Positions 4,672 to 9,455 of a DNA stretch of 9,455 nucleotides are shown here, one piece after another. Each line of letters begins with the position of its first letter. Position 1 is the first letter of the stretch. Made by a program: the position numbers and the translations under genes. Under the pieces are notes generated by a model, which made no database searches, was not told the DNA's origin, and was given only the letters and a program-made list of their open reading frames with translations. This stretch comes from DATKMS01 sp035541735 (lineage in GTDB: Bacteria > Desulfobacterota > Binatia > HRBIN30): NCBI GenBank assembly GCA_035541735.1, contig DATKMS010000349.1, positions 1-9,455 of the forward strand. Direction: 5' to 3'.

Positions 4672-6610
4672 ATCCGGTCACCCTATCCCCATACGCCTCG
4701 ATCTCTGCCGCGCGGCTGGCGACCGGCCCATCGAGAAACATCTGCGCCCAGATCTCCAAGCCCAACGCCAGCCACAGGAAGAAGTAGTGCCAGCGCAGGC
4801 GCGGGTGCGGCGGGTGGTCGAGGATGCGGCGCAGGTAGGTGTAGTTGAACCAGCCGCGCGCGGCGACGCGCTCGCGGGTGAGGATGCGCTCGGCCGCGCC
4901 TTTGAGGTCCTTCTGAAACTGATGGTACGGGTTGAAGCTGAAGCCCCACTTTTTCTTGCGTAGCGTGTGCGCGGGCAGCACCCCGGTCATCGCCCGGCGG
5001 AAGATGTATTTCGTCTGGTTGTGCTTCATCTTGATGTCCGCCGGGATGCCCAGCGCAAAGCGCACCAGGTCGCGATCGAGGAACGGCACACGGACCTCCA
5101 GCCCGTGGGCCATCGACGTGCGATCTTCGTTCATCAGGAAGTCGTCCACCATCTTGGTGTGCAACTCCGCGCGCAGCACCTGGTCCAATACCGTCGGCCC
5201 GTGATTGGCGCCGAAGTAGCCATCGAACTCGGTGTGCGTGAGGCGCAGCGGCTGTTCGCACAGCGCCGGGCCGTAGAGCGTCCCAAAGGCGCTCGGATCG
5301 TAGTCCCAGGTGTTGCGCAGGATGAGGTAGTAGCGCTCCGGATCGCCCAGCGCGAGCAGCATCTGCAGGCCGCGGCGGTACTCGTCGAGTCGCAGCCAGC
5401 CGCTGGCGTTCTGCACCGCGCCCAACCAGCGGCTGAGCGGCTGGAAGAGATGGGTTTGCGCACACGCCGGCACCAGACGGTGCAGCCGCTGCGTCGGATA
5501 GATGAACTGGTTGTTGGTGTAGCCGGCAAACAGCTCGTCGCCGCCGAGGCCGCCGTGCACGACCTTCACGTGTTGCCGGGCAAACTGCGCCAGCAAGTAG
5601 CCTTGCAGGATGTTTTCCTTCGGCTCCTCGGCGTGCCAGATCACCTCCGGGTAGCGGCGCAACGGATCGGCGTCGACCAACAATTCGTGGTGCTGCGTCT
5701 TGAAGTGTGCGGCGACGACGCGCGCGTCGGCCAACTCGTCGCTGGGTTCGTTGAAGCCCAGACAGAAGGTCTGTACCGGCGCGTTCACCAGTTGGCTCAT
5801 GCAGGCGACGAGGGCGCTGGAGTCGAGTCCGCCGGACAGGTACACGCCGAGCGGCACGTCGCTGACCAGTTGCTTGCGCACCGCCGCGCGCAGGTAGTGA
5901 CGGATGCCGTCGATGTAGTACCCCTCGTCGCGTCGCGGCTCGTCCGTCGGCTGCAGCTGGCTGTAGCGCTGTATCTGCAGCGTGCCGCGTTCGAAGGTCA
6001 GGTAATGCGCCGGCAGCAGCCGGCAGATGCCGGCGAACAGCGTGCGTTCGCCGGGGATGAAGCGCAGGTTGAGGAAGTAGTGCAGCGCCTGCGGGTCCAC
6101 CGCCCGCGGAACGGCCGGGTCTTGCAGGAGCGCTTTGACCTCCGAAGCGAAGCGCAGGGTGTGACCGTCGAAGTGGTAGTGCAGCGGCTTGATGCCGAAC
6201 TCGTCGCGTGCCAGCAGCAGGCGGCGGCGCGTCTGATCCCACAGCGCCACGGCGAACATCCCATCGAGCTTCGGCAGGAAGCCGTCGCCATACTGCTCGT
6301 ACAAATGCACGAGCACCTCGGTGTCGCTGGTGGTGCGGAACTGATGGCCTTGACCTTCCAGCTCGCGCCGCAGCTCACGGAAGTTGTAGATCTCGCCGTT
6401 GTGCAGCACCCAGACGCTGCCGTCCTCGTTCGACATCGGCTGGCCGCCGCTGACCAGGTCGATGACGCTGAGGCGCCGGTGGCCGAGCACTACACCGTCA
6501 TCTTCGTAGAGGCCGGCACCGTCCGGACCGCGGTGCGCGAGGCTCGCGTTCATGCGCTCGCCGAGGGCGCGGCCGGCGCCCGGACCGACGACGCCGCAGA
6601 TTCCGCACAT
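4670..6610 (-). CDS. asnB: Asparagine synthetase (glutamine-hydrolysing), polysaccharide-locus type
   Basis: This 646-residue, two-domain amidotransferase takes ammonia from glutamine and uses ATP to amidate a carboxylate, aspartate in true AsnB. In surface-polysaccharide loci relatives may instead modify sugar acids or peptides. The N-terminal class II glutaminase domain begins MCGICGVVG with catalytic Cys2, and shows HRGPDGAG (27-34), RLSVIDL (46-52), NGEIYN (71-76) and TSDTEV (94-99). The synthetase domain has the pyrophosphate loop SGGLDSS (259-265) and VVHGGLGGDELFAGY (350-364). There the usual serine before GLGGDE is glycine (G353). Length is in the family range. The start is fixed because Cys2 must follow Met1; GGAG (6621-6618) stands seven bases upstream, spanning the end of the previous gene. 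Only 4 nt separate it from the glycosyltransferase gene, so the two are probably co-transcribed. The true acceptor is unknown. Confidence 0.92.
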   Translation of the reverse strand: MCGICGVVGPGAGRALGERMNASLAHRGPDGAGLYEDDGVVLGHRRLSVIDLVSGGQPMSNEDGSVWVLHNGEIYNFRELRRELEGQGHQFRTTSDTEVLVHLYEQYGDGFLPKLDGMFAVALWDQTRRRLLLARDEFGIKPLHYHFDGHTLRFASEVKALLQDPAVPRAVDPQALHYFLNLRFIPGERTLFAGICRLLPAHYLTFERGTLQIQRYSQLQPTDEPRRDEGYYIDGIRHYLRAAVRKQLVSDVPLGVYLSGGLDSSALVACMSQLVNAPVQTFCLGFNEPSDELADARVVAAHFKTQHHELLVDADPLRRYPEVIWHAEEPKENILQGYLLAQFARQHVKVVHGGLGGDELFAGYTNNQFIYPTQRLHRLVPACAQTHLFQPLSRWLGAVQNASGWLRLDEYRRGLQMLLALGDPERYYLILRNTWDYDPSAFGTLYGPALCEQPLRLTHTEFDGYFGANHGPTVLDQVLRAELHTKMVDDFLMNEDRTSMAHGLEVRVPFLDRDLVRFALGIPADIKMKHNQTKYIFRRAMTGVLPAHTLRKKKWGFSFNPYHQFQKDLKGAAERILTRERVAARGWFNYTYLRRILDHPPHPRLRWHYFFLWLALGLEIWAQMFLDGPVASRAAEIEAYGDRVTG

Positions 6611-6614
6611 GGAC

Positions 6615-9044
6615 CTACTCCGACGGTGCGGGCGATCCTGCAGGGGCCGACCCCGGCGCGGCCGCCTGGTACACGACAATCTCCCGATCCCAGTTGCCGA
6701 TCCTCTTCGGCGGCGGATCGGTGGTCGCTTCCGTGAAGTTGCGTGTCAGGACGACGCTTGGGAGCTTCACACTGACGTCGCTCACGTCCAGCGGCGTATT
6801 GTGATGGTTTCGATCGAGTGCCATGTTGCGCGTCTCGTCGCGTTCCTCGAAAAGCAGGTAGGCGCCGTGGCCCAGACGGCCTTGCTGGGACAGCCAATTC
6901 CTCATGGCGGCCTTGCTCTTGGTGCTGACGCCGAGGGGCACCAGCTTGCGATCGAACGCGACGTACAGCGGCGTCACCCATTCGGCGTGGCCGACCACGA
7001 CAATCCACTCATCAGCCGGTAGCTTCTCGGCCAATTCCTGCAGCTGCCGGTAGTATCCCGCATCCTCGGTGAAGGTGAAGATCAAGCTTCCTGCCTGAAT
7101 GGTCCACACTGACAGGAAGACGAGGGTTACCGCCGCGACGAGTGGCGACCACGGGCGCCCCAGTCGGACGAGGACAGCCTGCATCCCCACGGCCGCAAAA
7201 AGAACAAACGCCGGAACGACAATCGGCACGAAGCGGCGGATCGCCCAAAAATGGTCTGGGAAGGTGCCGGGACTCCAGATGTAGAGGAACGTGCCGCCGG
7301 CAGACAGGACGAGCAACAAGGCGCGCCAGCGATCGTCTGCCCGGCGCAGCAGGCCCCACAGGGAGAACACCCAACCGGCGACCGCGACCCAGACGACGGG
7401 TGGCGACAGATAGCGCGCCAGGTTCACCAGGGAGTCGCGGCCGTAGTCTCTCGTGCGATCGAAATAATAGCCAGGCCAGACATAACTGAGGTTCGATTTG
7501 ACCGCGGCGCCGGGGCGCAGCCAATACGCGTAGGCAGCCAGAGCGACCACCAGGGCGGCGATGCATCCAAACACCACGTGGCTGGTCAGCAATGGAACGA
7601 GGCGTTGGGCCGCTGACGTCCGCGCCACCAGCAACGCGAGCAGCAAGACGACTCCGCCGGCGACGGTCGCCTCCACCAGCGGCCGCAGATAGAACTGCGA
7701 GACCTCGCGAAAGTACGGCAAGCTGAACGACGCATAGTACATCAGGGCCAACGCACACACCGGCAGGGCCGTTTGGTACACCGCGCCCCAGACCGCGGAG
7801 GGCGTCGAGCTGGCCGCCGCGCTGTCCTGTGGCTGACTGCCGCCGGCGCTCAGCAACGTGAACACAGCGTGCGCGAGGAACAACAGCGGCAGCACCAGGA
7901 AGCCGTCGAAGCGCACGAACGCGGACAGTCCGAAGAATGCTCCTGCCCACCGCGCCAGGCCCAGGTTGCGGGCTTTCACCGCCTGCAGGAAAACGAGAAG
8001 CCCCGACCAAATGAACAATTGCGCAAAGACCTCGCTCAGGGTGATGCGCGCCATCCACAGCTGACTCGGATTGAAGGCGAGGAACAGCGTCGCCACCACC
8101 GCCGCGGCCCGCCCCACCAGGAGACGGCAGAGTCCGAAGAAGATCCCCAGTGCGAGCCAGGCGAACACCGCGTTCAGCCGAAAGAGCCCGGGCGCACCCA
8201 GCGTTGCGAAGGCCTGGGCGAGCCACACGGGGAAGAGATGGCCAAACTGCGCGGTCATGGAATCCTGCGCCTTGTAGAAACCCGGGAAGCCGATCCAGTA
8301 GGGAGCAAACGTATCGCGCAGATCCGCAGGCCAGGCATACGGGACTTCGAGCCGCCCGTGGTGCGCCAGGTAGATGGCGTGGCTGGCATACACGCCTTCG
8401 TCCCGAGCTCCGTAGATGCTCTCGGTGGGAAAGCCGAGGTAGAGACCCGCGGCGAGGATGAGGCCAACCGCCAGCGCTGCGTTCCAGATCGTCCCGCTCG
8501 CGGGCGACTCGGCCGACTCCCGAGGCACCGACTCCGGGCGCTGCCCGGTCCGCACTTCCGTCGACACGGGTCCCGGCGACTCCTTGGCCGCAGCTTTACG
8601 CTTGGCCGCCGGCGCACCAGCCCGCCCTCGTTCCGGTCGGACAGCGCTTGCTCCCTTCCTGGTAGCCACTCCAGCTTGGCGCGCGTCCGGCGCCGGTCCA
8701 CTGCTGCCGGCTGCCAAGTTCTTTTGCGTGGCTGGGTCGCCGGGAGCACCGCGTTGAACGCCTCGTCTGAACGAGGGCGACCGGCGCACCATCACGAGGC
8801 CGATCCCGGTGACCGCCCACCCGAGCAGCCCGTGGACCGCCGGCGTGAAGACGCCGGCCATCGCCGTCGCCAATAGGAGCACGGACCACAGAGCCAGCCC
8901 GGTGACACTCAGCAGGGCAACCGCCGTGAGCGCCGGGAACATCTCGAGTTCAGAGCTGCGCTGCAGCCGCGTGAAGACCAGATATCCGGTAAGCGGCAGC
9001 GCCGGCCACACTCCGGCGGCGGCCACCATCGGCAGCAGCGTCAT
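6615..9044 (-). CDS. Multi-membrane glycosyltransferase, GT39/PMT/ArnT-like superfamily
   Basis: This 809-residue integral membrane protein likely transfers a sugar from a polyprenyl-phosphate donor on the outer face of the inner membrane. Two or three hydrophobic segments (about 7-86) are followed by a long hydrophilic linker (about 87-185) rich in Ala, Arg, Lys and Pro. Then a helix (188-205) leads into IYGARDEGVYASHAIYLAHHG (210-230). The paired acidic residues D215/E216 there fit the catalytic/metal site in the first large loop of this superfamily. Some eight to nine more hydrophobic segments follow to about 655, including WAIRRFVPIVVPAFVLFAAVG near 600-620. A soluble C-terminal domain (about 660-809) ends in a Pro/Ala/Ser tail. 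The ATG at 9044 lacks a clear ribosome site, and an in-frame TAA lies just upstream; Met6 (9029) is an alternative. It precedes asnB by 4 nt. The donor and acceptor cannot be read from sequence. Confidence 0.8.
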   Translation of the reverse strand: MTLLPMVAAAGVWPALPLTGYLVFTRLQRSSELEMFPALTAVALLSVTGLALWSVLLLATAMAGVFTPAVHGLLGWAVTGIGLVMVRRSPSFRRGVQRGAPGDPATQKNLAAGSSGPAPDARQAGVATRKGASAVRPERGRAGAPAAKRKAAAKESPGPVSTEVRTGQRPESVPRESAESPASGTIWNAALAVGLILAAGLYLGFPTESIYGARDEGVYASHAIYLAHHGRLEVPYAWPADLRDTFAPYWIGFPGFYKAQDSMTAQFGHLFPVWLAQAFATLGAPGLFRLNAVFAWLALGIFFGLCRLLVGRAAAVVATLFLAFNPSQLWMARITLSEVFAQLFIWSGLLVFLQAVKARNLGLARWAGAFFGLSAFVRFDGFLVLPLLFLAHAVFTLLSAGGSQPQDSAAASSTPSAVWGAVYQTALPVCALALMYYASFSLPYFREVSQFYLRPLVEATVAGGVVLLLALLVARTSAAQRLVPLLTSHVVFGCIAALVVALAAYAYWLRPGAAVKSNLSYVWPGYYFDRTRDYGRDSLVNLARYLSPPVVWVAVAGWVFSLWGLLRRADDRWRALLLVLSAGGTFLYIWSPGTFPDHFWAIRRFVPIVVPAFVLFAAVGMQAVLVRLGRPWSPLVAAVTLVFLSVWTIQAGSLIFTFTEDAGYYRQLQELAEKLPADEWIVVVGHAEWVTPLYVAFDRKLVPLGVSTKSKAAMRNWLSQQGRLGHGAYLLFEERDETRNMALDRNHHNTPLDVSDVSVKLPSVVLTRNFTEATTDPPPKRIGNWDREIVVYQAAAPGSAPAGSPAPSE

Positions 9045-9117
9045 GCCACGCGCTTACACCACAATCGCTCCGGGATACAAATGCGGCAGCGCCTGGATAC
9101 GCGTCGCAGAATGAAAC

Positions 9118-9142
9118 CACGAAGAGCACGAAGGTCACGAAG
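9118..9142. repeat. CACGAAG tract with 9-nt period
   Basis: CACGAAG begins at 9118, 9127 and 9136, giving exact 9-nt spacing with variable dinucleotides between. The minus strand reads as CTTCGTG repeats. It lies 74 nt upstream of the glycosyltransferase start. This kind of tract is common in spacers of GC-rich environmental bacteria. It could encode a short periodic peptide on paper, but nothing supports translation. Confidence 0.7.
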
Positions 9143-9191
9143 GAAGATGAAGGGGAATGCGACCAAACTCGGGGGGAGGCCCTCACCCCTT

Positions 9192-9258
9192 GCCCCTCTG
9201 CCAAAGTGGGAGAGGGGCAACTCTGATCTTCCCCCTCTCCCGCTTCTGGGAGAGGGGG
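9192..9258. repeat. Two tandem CCCTCTCC-type hairpins
   Basis: Hairpin one (9192-9218) pairs GCCCCTCT with AGAGGGGC across an imperfect centre. Hairpin two (9231-9258) is a perfect 11-bp stem, CCCCCTCTCCC/GGGAGAGGGGG, with a 6-base loop. They are two degenerate copies of a palindrome seen in intergenic regions of many GC-rich bacteria. Hairpin two starts 17 nt after the stop of the partial gene at 9276, so it could protect or end that transcript, but no T-run follows on the minus strand. The rest of the 231-bp gap 9045-9275 shows nothing but the CACGAAG tract. Confidence 0.75.
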
Positions 9259-9275
9259 TCAGGGGGGGAGGGCGT

Positions 9276-9455
9276 TCAGCCGCACCGCCTCGAGCGTGCA
9301 GGCTGCGCTCTATCCGCCTTTTCGAAGAGGACCACCAGATCGCCGCCCCAGAGCGCGTACACTCGCCGCACCGACTCGTCCAACAGATGGCCGAGCCGGG
9401 CTGGAATAGCGCGCAGCGGATTGGCGGCCGTCGGCGGCTTCGCAAGCGCACGCGC
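9276..9455 (-). CDS. C-terminal end of an unidentified protein (5' end outside window)
   Basis: An open frame enters from the right edge and ends at TGA 9278-9276, giving the last 59 residues. The core reads IPARLGHLLDESVRRVYALWGGDLVVLFEKADR, followed by a basic tail. Third codon positions are strongly G/C, as in the other genes here, and the amphipathic pattern looks like real protein; a neighbouring frame that runs on through the repeats gives a Cys/Arg/Ser-rich product and is less credible. I do not recognise the family. The ending WGGDLVVLFEKAD faintly recalls the WDREIVVYQ end of the glycosyltransferase that follows, so a membrane enzyme of similar design is possible but unproven. The gene likely belongs to the same polysaccharide locus. 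Confidence 0.6.
   Translation of the reverse strand, partial: ARALAKPPTAANPLRAIPARLGHLLDESVRRVYALWGGDLVVLFEKADRAQPARSRRCG

Noticed and set aside
4967..6736. Plus-strand open frame (589 codons) opposite the asparagine synthetase gene
   Set aside because: It mirrors the third-position bias of the minus-strand gene, crosses that gene's start into the next gene, and shows no domain. The minus strand carries all expected AsnB motifs.
7773..8876. Plus-strand open frame (367 codons) opposite the glycosyltransferase
   Set aside because: The product is low-complexity, Arg/Gln/Glu-rich and without membrane or domain signals, while the opposite strand encodes a coherent membrane protein.
9041..9451. 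Minus-strand 136-codon frame at the right edge
   Set aside because: It translates straight through the two hairpins and the CACGAAG tract, giving a Cys/Arg/Ser/Pro-rich product. A neighbouring frame that stops at 9276 has better codon usage and a more protein-like sequence.
1..9455. CRISPR array, tRNA, rRNA or defence cassette
   Set aside because: No evenly spaced 25-37-nt repeats with unique spacers, no cloverleaf or ribosomal signatures, and no nuclease, helicase or toxin-like genes are visible on either strand.

Overview
The window is a GC-rich bacterial chromosome segment. Every gene I can support lies on the minus strand, so the biological order runs from high to low coordinates. A Wzm/Wzt-type export pair implies a polysaccharide crossing an inner membrane, which suggests a Gram-negative cell. 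The many short palindromic repeat families resemble those of environmental, often uncultured lineages (deltaproteobacterial-like, planctomycete-like and similar). I cannot name the organism more closely from sequence alone.

Layout in order of transcription: (1) 9455-9276, the last 59 codons of an unidentified gene. (2) 9275-9045, a gap with a 9-nt periodic CACGAAG tract and two CCCTCTCC-type hairpins. (3) 9044-6615, an 809-residue multi-membrane glycosyltransferase of the GT39/PMT/ArnT-like superfamily. (4) 6610-4670, a glutamine-hydrolysing asparagine synthetase-like protein, 4 nt after the previous stop. (5) 4586-3883, a small HUH/Y1 transposase gene between two ~60-bp inverted, hairpin-forming repeats (a RAYT/REP-type element). 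(6) 3680-3183, an EPS-associated MarR-like winged-helix regulator with a perfect 14-bp palindrome upstream. (7) 3130-2240, an ABC-2 polysaccharide export permease (Wzm-like). (8) 2239-1899, a spacer built almost wholly of nested inverted repeats, including a ~258-bp MITE-like element with a 9-bp flanking duplication. (9) 1898-606, the partner ATPase with a C-terminal carbohydrate-binding-like domain (Wzt-like). (10) 605-285, a gap holding an inverted pair of REP units. (11) 284-57, a 75-residue sulfotransferase-like N-terminus that stops early.

Together the genes look like part of a surface polysaccharide locus. A membrane glycosyltransferase and an amidotransferase would build or modify sugars. 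The regulator heads a short operon for the Wzm/Wzt exporter, and a sulfotransferase remnant or short gene follows. The gene content is conventional. The unusual part is the spacers: all five gaps over 200 bp carry palindromic or short tandem repeats, of at least four distinct families. The two best points for follow-up are the inverted hairpins around the transposase and the nested element between the two halves of the transporter. I found no tRNA, rRNA, CRISPR array or convincing new multi-gene system.
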